64,000 nucleotides of DNA from Variovorax flavidus (GTDB lineage Bacteria; Pseudomonadota; Gammaproteobacteria; Burkholderiales; Burkholderiaceae_C): contig NZ_JASZYE010000009.1 in NCBI RefSeq assembly GCF_030317145.1, positions 62,001 through 126,000 of the forward strand, read 5' to 3'. The position numbers and the translations under genes were made by a program. The notes beneath the pieces were generated by a model. That model was not told the origin of the DNA and made no database searches. It saw only the letters and a program-made list of their open reading frames with translations. Shown here in pieces: positions 25,063 through 33,695 of this stretch (its first letter is position 1; every line of letters begins with the position of its first letter).

Positions 25063-26286
25063 ATGACTCATTTCAACCCGCGTCACTTGAAGGTCTTCGT
25101 CGCAGTCGCCCGCGCTGGTAGTGTGGCTCGTGCGTCTGACGTCATCCTTCGCGCGCAATCGGCTGTCACGCGTTCGATCCAAGAACTTGAGGCGGATCTG
25201 CGAGTGCCGCTCTTCGAGCGCCGTCCCCACGGCATGCTTTTGACTGAATTCGGCGTTGCGTTGCTCGCGCGCGCCGAGGGCGGGTTGAACGAGCTCGGCC
25301 TGGCCCGGCAGGAGATCGAGGCGCTGTGCCAGGGCGCCCCGTGGAATCCGTCCGCGCCAATCCTCACGCTGTCGATCGGCAAGCAGCGGTTGCTCGTGTT
25401 CATTGAGTTGATGAAGCAACGCCACATGGGAACCGTAGCGAAGCGTTTCGGGATCTCTCAGCCAGCAGTGAGCCTCGCGCTGCGTGAAGTCGAGCAGGGA
25501 CTCGGTCTTGCGCTGGTGTCGCGCACGCCGACCGGCATAGTTCCCAATTCGGTAGGCGAGAGGCTGGTCTTTCGGCTGCGTCGCGCGCTGGTCGAGATGG
25601 CCAAGGCAGAAGAGGACATTGCTTCACTGCAACAGGGCATAACGGGGCACGTCGTGGTGGGCACCCTGTCGCTCGGTCGGAACTGGCTCCTCCCGCAGGC
25701 GATCATCACGACTACGCGGGTTCATCCGAAGATCACGGTGTCGACAATTGAGGGTACGTTCGAACACCTCGCAAGCCTATTGCATGCGGGTGAGCTTCAT
25801 TTCATCCTAGGAGGCCTACGGCCGGACGAGCAGATGGTCGGGTTCGTCTTGCGCCCGGTGCTGACCTCTGGCATCGTGCTCCTGGCCCGCAAGGAACACC
25901 CGCTATGCGCCTCGCTGCCTAACGAAGGTTGGCCGGGCCTCCAGCAGGCACGCTGGGTCCTTCCGCATCGGGGCACCTGGACGCGAAGTTCGCTGGAGGC
26001 CACGCTCACGGAGAATCACTTGGGGCCGGCCGAGGTGATAGTGGAGACGGCCGACTACACGGTGACTCGGGCGCTCATGTCGGACAGCGATCTCATCACC
26101 GCCGCATCGCCGTACCTCTTCCAAGACGACATTGCCTCTGGCGCCCTCGCGGTACTGCCACTCGCGCCGACATCGCAGCCGCGCGCCATCGGGGTCGTGA
26201 TGCGCGCGGGCGGGAGCTTGACGGTGGCGGCACGCATGCTGATCGACGCAGTGGTGGCAATAGCAGACCGATCGATGATTCGTTAG
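25063..26286 (+). CDS. LysR-family regulator with duplicated N-terminal HTH
   Basis: A 407-residue regulator, about 100 residues longer than a normal LysR protein. Two winged-HTH units are present: residues 8-70 (HLKVFVAVARAGSVARASDV, SAVTRSIQELEADL, PLFERRPHGMLLTEFG) and 108-170 (MGTVAKRFGISQPAVSLALREVEQGL, LVSRTPTGIVPNSVG). The effector domain follows from about residue 195. The ATG at 25063 was chosen because homology begins there. It is divergent from the aromatic operon, with a dyad in between, and is its likely activator. Effector identity is unknown. Confidence 0.87.
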   Translation: MTHFNPRHLKVFVAVARAGSVARASDVILRAQSAVTRSIQELEADLRVPLFERRPHGMLLTEFGVALLARAEGGLNELGLARQEIEALCQGAPWNPSAPILTLSIGKQRLLVFIELMKQRHMGTVAKRFGISQPAVSLALREVEQGLGLALVSRTPTGIVPNSVGERLVFRLRRALVEMAKAEEDIASLQQGITGHVVVGTLSLGRNWLLPQAIITTTRVHPKITVSTIEGTFEHLASLLHAGELHFILGGLRPDEQMVGFVLRPVLTSGIVLLARKEHPLCASLPNEGWPGLQQARWVLPHRGTWTRSSLEATLTENHLGPAEVIVETADYTVTRALMSDSDLITAASPYLFQDDIASGALAVLPLAPTSQPRAIGVVMRAGGSLTVAARMLIDAVVAIADRSMIR

Positions 26287-26389
26287 CAATAAGCTTGCAT
26301 TGTTGAGTGCCCCGTCCGGCGGTGGCCGTGAACAGCTTCGGCGATACCGGGGGCGGCAGAAGCGCGCTCAGTTGCAGTGAGAGTATCCG

Positions 26390-26602
26390 TGACGGACTTG
26401 ACTCGGTAGTACAAGGCAACGCCTGCTTCAGTGGGCATGCATCTGCGAGTCGTCTCCAGAGAATAACCGCACCCATCTTCTCGTCGGGACTACTCAGCCA
26501 CAGCACACAGTCTAAAGGAACGGATGCGTTAGCGAGCCGCTGCGCTTAAGCCGTTGCTCTTGTAAAGGGCGAGAGGAAAGGCGATGTCGACAAGGCATCC
26601 AT
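26390..26602 (-). pseudogene. Decayed LysR gene head, related to the intact LysR at 32213-33118
   Basis: The minus strand from an ATG at 26602 matches the 5' end of the intact LysR gene that starts at 33118. In one stretch, GCGAGCCGCTGCGCT at 26532 on is shared exactly with 33047 on. The frame is broken by small insertions and deletions and nothing recognisable survives beyond about 26390. The upstream operator and flank are also shared. The rest of 26287-26703 holds no other gene. Confidence 0.7.
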
Positions 26603-26690
26603 TGCGATTATCACGCTAACCGTGATAGTCCATCTACACACTCAGGCCTTCCAGTCAATGGCAACGTTCAATAGCATGGTGCATTCCGAA
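26399..26690. repeat. Diverged direct repeat, copy 1 (LysR head plus operator)
   Basis: About 290 bp, containing the decayed LysR head and its promoter, align with 32909-33200 in the same orientation. Both copies keep TCTACACA-type sequence after the operator and end in CAATxGCATGGTGC. The copies are about 6.5 kb apart and bracket the NmrA/nitroreductase/Bug/Mo-hydroxylase module. Confidence 0.65.
26610..26626. promoter_or_regulatory. Conserved LysR operator, copy 1
   Basis: ATCACG-CTAAC-CGTGAT is an inverted repeat of perfect six-base arms, 8 bp upstream of the decayed LysR start and about 80 bp upstream of the NmrA-like gene. The same element, with one arm change, lies at 33128-33144. Its survival beside a dead LysR head suggests that it still serves the NmrA gene. 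Confidence 0.6.
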
Positions 26691-26703
26691 ACTGATGAGG
26701 TAA

Positions 26704-27615
26704 ATGATGGATAGCGAAATCACGGTTCTATGCGTAGGCGGCTCTGGACGCTATGCAGGGATGGTTGTGCCAGAGCTCGCGAAACGCGGGGTGCGCACCC
26801 GAGCGATTGTGCGCAACGAAGACGAAGCCAAGGTGGCCCGATCGAACGGCGCCACTGAGGTGGTCTTTGCTGACCTGCGAGATCCTAGGTCCTTGGATAG
26901 CGCAACGAAGGGTGTCGATGGCGTCTTTCACATTGGTCCAGTCTTTGCGTCTGATGAAGCCCAAATGGGGCTAAACATGGTGGAGGCAGCCCGGCGTGGC
27001 GGGGTTCGAAAGTTTGTGTTTTCGTCGGTCATCCAACCTACGAACACGGATTTGGCCAATCACGCCAGCAAGATCCCAGTCGAGAACGCCCTGTTCGCCT
27101 CCGGAATGGAATACACACTGCTGCATCCGGCCAATCTCTTTCAGAACTTCGCGGGCGCCTGGAAAGCCATCGTGCAAACGGGCGTATATGCGGAGCCCAA
27201 TCCCGTAGATCGACGACTCGCACGTGTGGACTATCGCGACGTCGCGGAGGTTGCCGCCATCGCTCTGACCGGAGATCGCTTGGCATACGGAAGTTTCGAA
27301 CTCTGCTCGGAAGGTATGTTAACTCGACTCGAAATTGGGAAGCTGGCGTCTGATTTGTTGAGAAAGCCCGTCGAGGTACGAGAGATCGAGTTCGCCGGAT
27401 GGGCAAGGCAGGCGAAACTGCCTTACGACGCTCGTGAACTGGCGATGCTCGAAAAAATCCATGCTCACATCTCCGAACATGGGATGCCGGGTAACAGCCT
27501 GACCCTGCGGGCGATTCTCGGCCGGCCAGCGCGCACAGTCCGACAGTACGTCGAAGAACTCTGGCGAGGCACGACAGCGGAACGCACGGCTTCCGGCAGC
27601 CGGCCTGGGGTCTAG
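26704..27615 (+). CDS. NmrA-like NAD(P)-binding oxidoreductase
   Basis: A 303-residue atypical SDR/NmrA-family protein. The dinucleotide motif is VLCVGGSGRYAGMVVPELAKRG, followed by ATEVVFADLRDPRSLDSATKGVDGVFHIGP and FVFSSVIQPTN, and ALLHPANLFQN-like YTLLHPANLFQNF. Such proteins reduce quinones or act as redox sensors. GATGAGG precedes the start; ATG codons at 26704 and 26707 are both possible. It is the first gene of a plus-strand series and is divergent from the decayed LysR head. Confidence 0.85.
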   Translation: MMDSEITVLCVGGSGRYAGMVVPELAKRGVRTRAIVRNEDEAKVARSNGATEVVFADLRDPRSLDSATKGVDGVFHIGPVFASDEAQMGLNMVEAARRGGVRKFVFSSVIQPTNTDLANHASKIPVENALFASGMEYTLLHPANLFQNFAGAWKAIVQTGVYAEPNPVDRRLARVDYRDVAEVAAIALTGDRLAYGSFELCSEGMLTRLEIGKLASDLLRKPVEVREIEFAGWARQAKLPYDARELAMLEKIHAHISEHGMPGNSLTLRAILGRPARTVRQYVEELWRGTTAERTASGSRPGV

Positions 27616-27619
27616 TGTC

Positions 27620-28210
27620 ATGGACGACGAAACTCGCGCCGCCGCCCAACGTTCCCTTTTTCACGAAGCGCGTACGCACAACGGGTGGTTAAACGACTCA
27701 ATCGATGCGGCTACCCTGCGAACTCTATACGAGTTGGCAAGCTTGTCGCCAACCGCGATGAACTGCCAGCCAATGCGACTTGTCTTTTTGACGAGTGCAA
27801 GCGCCAAGGCTAGGCTGGTGCCCGCTCTCTCTCCTGGCAACTTGGAAAAGACGCTAGCGGCGCCTGTCACGGCGATCGTCGCGTACGACATCCGCTTCTA
27901 TGAGTGGCTCCGCAAAACCTGGCACAACCCGGCGGCACGCGACACGTTTGCGGCGGATGAGGCGCTTACATCCATCACGGCTATCCGAAATAGTTCGATT
28001 CAAGCGGGATTCCTAATAGTCGCCGCGCGCGCGCTGGGTCTGGACTGTGGTCCGATGAGCGGCTTCGACTCCGTGAAGGTTGACGCTGAGTTCTTCTCGG
28101 ACAGCAATTGGCGCAGTAACTTCTTGTGCAATCTGGGCCGAGGTGATCCGTCCCGTCTGTTGCCGCGTCAGCCGCGACTGGAGTTCGACGAGGCATGCCA
28201 GCTGCTTTGA
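27620..28210 (+). CDS. Nitroreductase-family protein, RutE/HadB-like
   Basis: A 196-residue FMN-dependent reductase, probably dimeric and cytoplasmic. It matches the malonic semialdehyde reductase RutE subgroup: ARTHNGWLNDSI at the N-terminus, LASLSPTAMNCQPMR for FMN phosphate contacts, ALSPGNLEKTLAAPVTAIVAYD, and the signature ARALGLDCGPMSGFD. The family reduces aldehydes, nitro groups or quinones with NAD(P)H. It starts five bases after the NmrA stop. No other rut genes are present, so a role in pyrimidine use is unlikely. Confidence 0.88.
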   Translation: MDDETRAAAQRSLFHEARTHNGWLNDSIDAATLRTLYELASLSPTAMNCQPMRLVFLTSASAKARLVPALSPGNLEKTLAAPVTAIVAYDIRFYEWLRKTWHNPAARDTFAADEALTSITAIRNSSIQAGFLIVAARALGLDCGPMSGFDSVKVDAEFFSDSNWRSNFLCNLGRGDPSRLLPRQPRLEFDEACQLL

Positions 28211-28274
28211 ACTGCACAGCCCGGAAGCCCGCCATGCGGTCGAAGTCGCGTTACCTGCGCATCTGGAGACAGTG

Positions 28275-29267
28275 ATGATTTTTCGCAAAGCCCCGTATCC
28301 GCTCGGCCACTTGGCCCGCCTTCTATTAGCTGTGTTGGGCCTAAGCTCTACGGCTGTCGCCGCACCGGTATTCCCATCCCGCCCGATCACTTTGATCGTG
28401 CCCTATGCACCTGGCGGGGCAGCGGACATCTTGGCACGCGCCCTGCAGTCAGAGATGAGCGTGATGCTAGGACAGCCGGTGATTGTGGACAACAAGCCGG
28501 GTGCTGGAGGCAACATAGGCGCCGATTTGGCAAGGCGCGCGACGCCTGACGGACATACGTTGCTCTTTTCAGGTGCCAGCCTCGCCAGCAATCCAGCGCT
28601 GATGCGAGCCATGCCGTTCACTCCTATCAAAAGCCTGACACCAGTCGCCGGGCCGATGAGCCTTCAGCACATCGTGGTCGTGCATCCCGAACTACCGATC
28701 AACAGCATTAAGGAGCTCATCACCCAAGCCAAATCCCGGCCTGGAAAGTTGTTCTATGGATCCAGCGGCCAGGGGACATCCAATCATCTTGCAGTGGAAC
28801 TGTTCAAGACTAAGGCCGGCGCAGACTTGGTTCACGTGCCTTACAAGAGTTCAGGCGCGGCGATCCCTGCCCTGATGTCGGGCGAGATCCAATTGATGTT
28901 TGATCTACTCCCATCGTCGATTGCACAGGTCAAGGCAGGCAGGTTGCGAGCCTTGGCGGTGACGGGGGCGAATCGGCTGCCAAGCCTGCCTGACGTCCCG
29001 ACCGTGGCGGAGTCTGGCCTGCCCGGCTACGAATACATGGGCTGGTTCGGGGTGTTCGCTCCCGCCGGCACGCCTACTGACGTCGTCATTCGGGTCAATG
29101 CGGCTGTGAATGCGGCTGTCGCCGGGGCAGCATTCCAGACAAGGTTGGAGCAGTATGGCGGGCAAGCGGGGCACAGCACTCCAGAAAGTTTTGCTGTGAC
29201 GTTCCGCGGCGAAACCACGCGGTGGGCGCGACTAGTGAAAGATGGCCGTCTTTCACAGATTGATTGA
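28275..29267 (+). CDS. Bug/TctC-family periplasmic solute-binding protein
   Basis: A 330-residue exported binding protein. The signal peptide ends near TAVAAPVFP and the mature start is FPSRPITLIVPYAPGGAADILAR, the Bug signature. GQPVIVDNKPGAGGNIGAD, GSSGQGTSNHLA and PDVPTVAESGLPGYE complete the family pattern. The start is the ATG at 28275, preceded by GGAGAC. No TctA/TctB membrane genes are adjacent, which is common for these orphan proteins. It may bind the substrate of the Mo hydroxylase encoded next. Confidence 0.9.
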   Translation: MIFRKAPYPLGHLARLLLAVLGLSSTAVAAPVFPSRPITLIVPYAPGGAADILARALQSEMSVMLGQPVIVDNKPGAGGNIGADLARRATPDGHTLLFSGASLASNPALMRAMPFTPIKSLTPVAGPMSLQHIVVVHPELPINSIKELITQAKSRPGKLFYGSSGQGTSNHLAVELFKTKAGADLVHVPYKSSGAAIPALMSGEIQLMFDLLPSSIAQVKAGRLRALAVTGANRLPSLPDVPTVAESGLPGYEYMGWFGVFAPAGTPTDVVIRVNAAVNAAVAGAAFQTRLEQYGGQAGHSTPESFAVTFRGETTRWARLVKDGRLSQID

Positions 29268-29306
29268 ATTCGGTATCGCAGATCGATTGATTGAAATGCA
29301 TAGACC

Positions 29307-29756
29307 ATGAAATTAAACATTAACGAAGCGGCTATAGACGTTGGCGTGGATGGCCAAATGCCACTGCTCTGGGTCCTGCGCGATGAGTTGGGCTTGACGG
29401 GGACGAAGTTTGGCTGTGGCATAGGGGCTTGCGGCGCTTGCACCGTGCTCATCGATGGGGAGCCCATACGTTCCTGCTCATTTCCAACGGCAGCAGCCGC
29501 CGGCAAGCGCATAACGACGATCGAAGGCCTGTCGAAGGATGGCGATCACCCTCTGCAGCAGGCTTGGATCGCCGAAGGGACCCCTCAATGTGGCTATTGC
29601 CAATCGGGACAGATCATGGCTGCCGCAGCACTGTTGCAACGCGATCCAAAGCCTTCTCGCGCAGTGATCGAACAAGCCATGAATAGTCATATCTGTCGCT
29701 GCGGCACCTACAAACGGATCGTTCGGGCGGTGGAGCGTGCAGCAAGGAATTCATGA
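29307..29756 (+). CDS. 2Fe-2S subunit of a molybdenum hydroxylase (isoquinoline 1-oxidoreductase alpha-like)
   Basis: A 149-residue iron-sulfur subunit. The plant-type 2Fe-2S site is CGIGACGACTV with the fourth Cys in RSCSF, and the second cluster is CGYCQSGQ plus CRCGTY. It passes electrons from the Mo subunit to an outside acceptor. It is followed directly by the large subunit with a one-base spacing. No FAD subunit is encoded nearby, as in the isoquinoline oxidoreductase and aldehyde dehydrogenase two-subunit types. Confidence 0.93.
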   Translation: MKLNINEAAIDVGVDGQMPLLWVLRDELGLTGTKFGCGIGACGACTVLIDGEPIRSCSFPTAAAAGKRITTIEGLSKDGDHPLQQAWIAEGTPQCGYCQSGQIMAAAALLQRDPKPSRAVIEQAMNSHICRCGTYKRIVRAVERAARNS

Positions 29757-29757
29757 T

Positions 29758-31965
29758 ATGTGTGCACAACCGCATATGCCTTTGGTCTCTCGCCGCCATT
29801 TCATCGTTCAGTCGGCCGGGCTCGCGATTGGCGTCGTCTTTGCAGGTCCTTCTGGTGCTGATGCGGTCCGATCCACTTCTCCGTTCAGCCCGACACCTTG
29901 GGTCACGCTGGAAGCAGATGGAACCATCATTTTGCTGTCACCAGGCTCGGAAATGGGGCAGGGCACCTCCACGGCTTTGCCGATGTGCTTGGCCGAAGAC
30001 TTGGACGTGGAATGGACCAAGGTGATCGTGCGACAGGCGCCGCATGATCCCCGTTCGTTTGGAAACCCACGCTTCGCTGGGGCGATGCACACCGGCGCGT
30101 CCCGAACCACGCGGGGCTATTACAAGTTGTTGAGAATCGCGGGCGCGCAGGCGCGTCAAGTGATACTGCTTGCCGCCGCCGAAAAGTGGGGACTATCTGC
30201 GTCCTCATTGGAAACAAAACTCGGCGTAGTTATTCACCGCGCTAGCGGGCGCAGCATGCCGTACGCCGAGGCCGCATCGATAGCTAAGGTACCCGCGAAT
30301 CTGCCGGAGATCACGGAGGCAATGCTAAAGCCACTTGCTGAATGCCGCTATCTCGGCCGCAGCTTACCGCGGCTGGACCTGCTACCCAAAGTGACCGGAC
30401 GCGCCGTTTTCGGTATCGACGTGCGCCTTCCCGGTATGTTGTACGGTGCCGTGCTTCGATCACCGCTGCGTAGCGGCAGACCACTGGCCATAGATGACGT
30501 GGCGGCGCGAGAAACAACGGGCTACCTCAAGACCTTAGTGTTGCCTTATGGTGTCGGCGTGCTGGCCACCAGCACTTGGGCTGCGCACAGGGCAAAGGAC
30601 GCTTTGAAAGTCACATGGTCGAACACGGATGACTTGCCGGGCTACGACTCGGAACAAACAAAGGCCTCCTACCAAATCGCGGCCGACAATGTGGGACATC
30701 CTGCTGTCATTGTGGACAAGCACGGTGATGCCCCCGCAGCAATCGCAACTGCCTCGCGGGTGTTCGAAGCCGACTATATCAGCGGCCACCTGGCCCATAT
30801 GACTCTTGAACCCATGAATGCGACTGCGCGAGTGAGTGGCAATCGCATAGAAGTATGGGCGCCGACGCAGGTGCCTTCAGCAACTGTCAATGCACTCGCG
30901 AAGGCATTTCGGATACCTCCAGAAGACATTGCAATGCATGTCACTATGCTGGGCGGCGGCTTTGGCCGGCGGCTAGAGGTGGATTTCGCAGTCGACGCCG
31001 TAATGCTTGCTACTGAAGCAGAGGGTCGGCCAGTAAAAGTCACTTGGACACGGGAAGACGATGTTCGCAACGATTTTCCGCGCCCTCTGGTTGCGCAACA
31101 TTTGCAAGTCGGACTAGACAAACAGGGCAAAGTGGTCGGATGGCGCACGCGAATCGCCTCGGAGTCGGTCTTTGCTCGCACTGCGCCGGCTGCATACGTC
31201 CGAGCTGGTGGAAAAGATGTACCTGTGAACGAGGGCTCCGAGAGCCTGTACGAATTCGACAGCGTTATGATTGAATACCTTCGGCAGGAGGGAGGCATTG
31301 ACGTTGGCTTCTGGCGTGGGGTGGGGGGCGGCTACACAAAGTTCGCCTCGGAGACCATGCTGGATGAAATCTCGACTTATCGCGGTGTCGATCCGTTGGC
31401 CCTGCGCCTGGAACTGCTGCGCAATCATCCGCGCGCGCAGGCAGTGCTACGTCAAGTGGCGACGATGGCTGCGTGGGAGCGCCCGCGCGTTGCCAATCGC
31501 GCGCTGGGTATTGCATATTCAGATCTCTGGGACACGCACACGGCGACGGTGGCCCAAGTATCTGTAGATCCAGTGAGCGGATTGATCCAGGTTCATGCGC
31601 TCTGGACTGTCGTTGACGCAGGAATCGTTCTGATGCCAGACAATGCTCTCGCGCAGATCGAGGGAGGCTTGATCTGGGGCCTGGAAGCCGCGCTCAAAGC
31701 CGAACTGAGCTACAAGAACGGTATGCCCCAACAGTCCAACTTCCACGATTACTCCGTTATGCGCTTGTCCGACGTGCCGGAGCTGCATGTACGGTTGCTG
31801 CGCAGTGAGAATCCCCCAGGAGGTGTTGGCGAGTGCGGCGTGCCCCCAGTGGCTCCCGCTATTGCTAATGCAGTGGCGCGGCTGACGGGAACTCGGTTGC
31901 GATCGCTTCCGATGACGCCGGATTTGTTGAGAGACGCTCGGGCGCGGAGCACTCCAAACGCTTAA
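29758..31965 (+). CDS. Molybdopterin subunit of a molybdenum hydroxylase (isoquinoline 1-oxidoreductase beta-like)
   Basis: A 735-residue xanthine-oxidase-family subunit that hydroxylates N-heterocycles or oxidises aldehydes using water. The N-terminus has a Tat-type signal (SRRHFIVQSAGLAIGVVF), so it is likely folded with cofactor and exported. Mo-cofactor segments include SPGSEMGQG, GGGFGRRLEVDFA and the C-terminal GGVGECGVPPVAPAIANA, whose Glu is the expected catalytic base. I chose the ATG at 29758 with AAGGA upstream; ATG 29776 would keep the Tat motif too. The substrate is unknown. Confidence 0.9.
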   Translation: MCAQPHMPLVSRRHFIVQSAGLAIGVVFAGPSGADAVRSTSPFSPTPWVTLEADGTIILLSPGSEMGQGTSTALPMCLAEDLDVEWTKVIVRQAPHDPRSFGNPRFAGAMHTGASRTTRGYYKLLRIAGAQARQVILLAAAEKWGLSASSLETKLGVVIHRASGRSMPYAEAASIAKVPANLPEITEAMLKPLAECRYLGRSLPRLDLLPKVTGRAVFGIDVRLPGMLYGAVLRSPLRSGRPLAIDDVAARETTGYLKTLVLPYGVGVLATSTWAAHRAKDALKVTWSNTDDLPGYDSEQTKASYQIAADNVGHPAVIVDKHGDAPAAIATASRVFEADYISGHLAHMTLEPMNATARVSGNRIEVWAPTQVPSATVNALAKAFRIPPEDIAMHVTMLGGGFGRRLEVDFAVDAVMLATEAEGRPVKVTWTREDDVRNDFPRPLVAQHLQVGLDKQGKVVGWRTRIASESVFARTAPAAYVRAGGKDVPVNEGSESLYEFDSVMIEYLRQEGGIDVGFWRGVGGGYTKFASETMLDEISTYRGVDPLALRLELLRNHPRAQAVLRQVATMAAWERPRVANRALGIAYSDLWDTHTATVAQVSVDPVSGLIQVHALWTVVDAGIVLMPDNALAQIEGGLIWGLEAALKAELSYKNGMPQQSNFHDYSVMRLSDVPELHVRLLRSENPPGGVGECGVPPVAPAIANAVARLTGTRLRSLPMTPDLLRDARARSTPNA

Positions 31966-32212
31966 GACGTTCGAACTGTCATCATGGGGGACTGCTCGGT
32001 TCGAGGCCGCGAGGATCGCGGCGACAGGTCAAATTGAAAACCCAATGGGCATGCGACGAGTCATAGATGCAGAGGCTTGCCGCGTGACCTGCGGTTGTCC
32101 TTCCGGCCTTCCGTGGCGCAGAGTTCAGTTCCATTGGCCGACGCGGCGCCGCGAGACGGTGTGCGAAAACTGACCTTCATCAACGTAGACCTGAATGCTC
32201 GAACGTCCTCTT

Positions 32213-33118
32213 CTACGTAGTAGGTAAGGCGTGATCATCAACAAACTCGGCTTCCAAAAAATCAATGAACTGTCGTGTCTTGGCCGGTACATGTCGATAT
32301 TCCGCCCAAACCGCATGAATGGGGACGGGCGCTACCTCGTAGGTGGTGAGTACAAGCTCCAGCTTGGACCGTTCTAAAAGGTCTCGGATCTGCCAGAGCG
32401 GGGTGAATCCAATCCCTAAGCCTTCCACGACGGCCTGAACGACGGCCGCGGAGTCGCTGGCACGGAACCGTCCACTCACGCTGACGCTCCGCAAGCCGCC
32501 GTCGATCAGGAAAGGCCACTTGGCATCAGATCCTGCGGCGGTTCTTACTACGCATTGATGGTCTTTGAGTTCGTCTGGCTTTTCGGGGCGGCCATGTTGT
32601 GCGAAATAGGAAGGCGATCCGTACACGACGCGCCGAAACTCGCCCAAGCGGCGGGCGCGCAGGTCTGAATCGGGCAAAGTCCCTATGCGCAACGCGAGGT
32701 CCAAGTTGGCTTCGATCATGTCGACAAAATTGTCCGACATCACCACCTCGATGTTCACCATGGGGAATCGCTTCATGAACTTGGCCGCGATCGGCACCAA
32801 ATATGTGGGCGCGAACTGAACGGAAGCACCAACGCGCAGCAGTCCCTTCGGCTCAACCCGACGATTTGCAACTTCCAGCTTGGCTTCACGCAGTTCCGCG
32901 TAGGCCGGCTTGACTCGGTGGTAGAACGCAACGCCCGCTTCGGTGGGCGTGCAGTGACGAGTAGTCCTTCGAATCAACTGCACCCCCATCTCCCCTTCGA
33001 GCCCCATCAGCGCCCGGCTTACAGCCTGTAGAGAGCGGTTGAGTTGGCGAGCCGCTGCGCTCAAGCCGTTGCTCTCGTAGATGGCAAGAAAGACAGCGAT
33101 GTTGTCGAAGGCATCCAT
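32213..33118 (-). CDS. LysR-family transcriptional regulator
   Basis: A 301-residue LysR protein of normal length. The HTH is in NGLSAAARQLNRSLQAVSRALMGLEGEMGVQLIRRTTR near the N-terminus. The effector domain begins about residue 90 (LLRVGASVQFAPTYLVPI) and includes the usual DLALRIGTLPDSDLRARRL. It is encoded opposite to the module 26704-31965, with about 250 bp between them. Its own promoter holds the ATCACG dyad shared with the decayed LysR head at 26.6 kb, so it may regulate the NmrA-led module from the far end. Confidence 0.9.
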   Translation of the reverse strand: MDAFDNIAVFLAIYESNGLSAAARQLNRSLQAVSRALMGLEGEMGVQLIRRTTRHCTPTEAGVAFYHRVKPAYAELREAKLEVANRRVEPKGLLRVGASVQFAPTYLVPIAAKFMKRFPMVNIEVVMSDNFVDMIEANLDLALRIGTLPDSDLRARRLGEFRRVVYGSPSYFAQHGRPEKPDELKDHQCVVRTAAGSDAKWPFLIDGGLRSVSVSGRFRASDSAAVVQAVVEGLGIGFTPLWQIRDLLERSKLELVLTTYEVAPVPIHAVWAEYRHVPAKTRQFIDFLEAEFVDDHALPTT

Positions 33119-33200
33119 GTTGCAATTATCACGTTAACTGTGATGGTCCATCTACACATGTAGGCCATCCCGTCAATGGAAAGGGACAATGGCATGGTGC
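32909..33200. repeat. Diverged direct repeat, copy 2 (LysR head plus operator)
   Basis: This is the intact counterpart of 26399-26690. Here the LysR frame is open, but no NmrA-like gene follows on the plus strand beyond the operator; instead the sequence passes into decayed DNA at about 33200. Confidence 0.65.
33128..33144. promoter_or_regulatory. Conserved LysR operator, copy 2
   Basis: ATCACG-TTAAC-TGTGAT lies 10 bp upstream of the LysR start codon. It matches the site at 26610-26626 except for two bases, one of them in an arm. Autoregulation by the LysR protein is the simplest reading. Confidence 0.6.
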
Positions 33201-33520
33201 GCCCACTAGATTCCATTCTCAATTTCTAAGGGAATCCGAGGTTCATGGGGCCTCCAGCAAGTCGTCGTAAAACCGCGGTGGCCGACAACAGGACCTCCAC
33301 GAATAAGATCAATGCCGGGCGGCGCGCGAACTTCACCTTCTGCGTCTCGATGCCGGGGAGTTCGTTGTGACCGCCCAGGGCGCCGAAGATCCGGTGACCG
33401 TTAAGCGGCAGGCCTCCCACTCGCTCAGCCGTGGCTCGTGTGTCCCCCAGGCTTGCGCGTATGCGCCGCGCGGGAACATGGCATCGCGCGGCATCCATCG
33501 GAAGCCCTCCAGCAGTGCCA

Positions 33521-33695
33521 TCAACCGTCCCTAGTGGCCGCCTGGAGCGATGAAAAGACGCGATCGACAATGTCCAAGGCCTGCCGCTCCAGCGCCTTAC
33601 GATGTTTGGCATCCTCGAGCAGAAGCGCGGCTTCGCAGATCATTGCTCCGATCATCCGGCCGGCCAACTCCACGTTCGCGCTTGGGCGCAATGGC
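33521..33695 (-). pseudogene. Probable TetR C-terminal remnant
   Basis: A minus-strand frame ending at 33521 reads VELAGRMIGAMICEAALLLE, then ERQALDIVDRVFSSLQ, which looks like the last helices of a TetR-family ligand domain. No HTH half is present; upstream the sequence merges into the MDR gene end at 33696. Bases 33201-33520 contain no gene that I can support. Confidence 0.35.
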
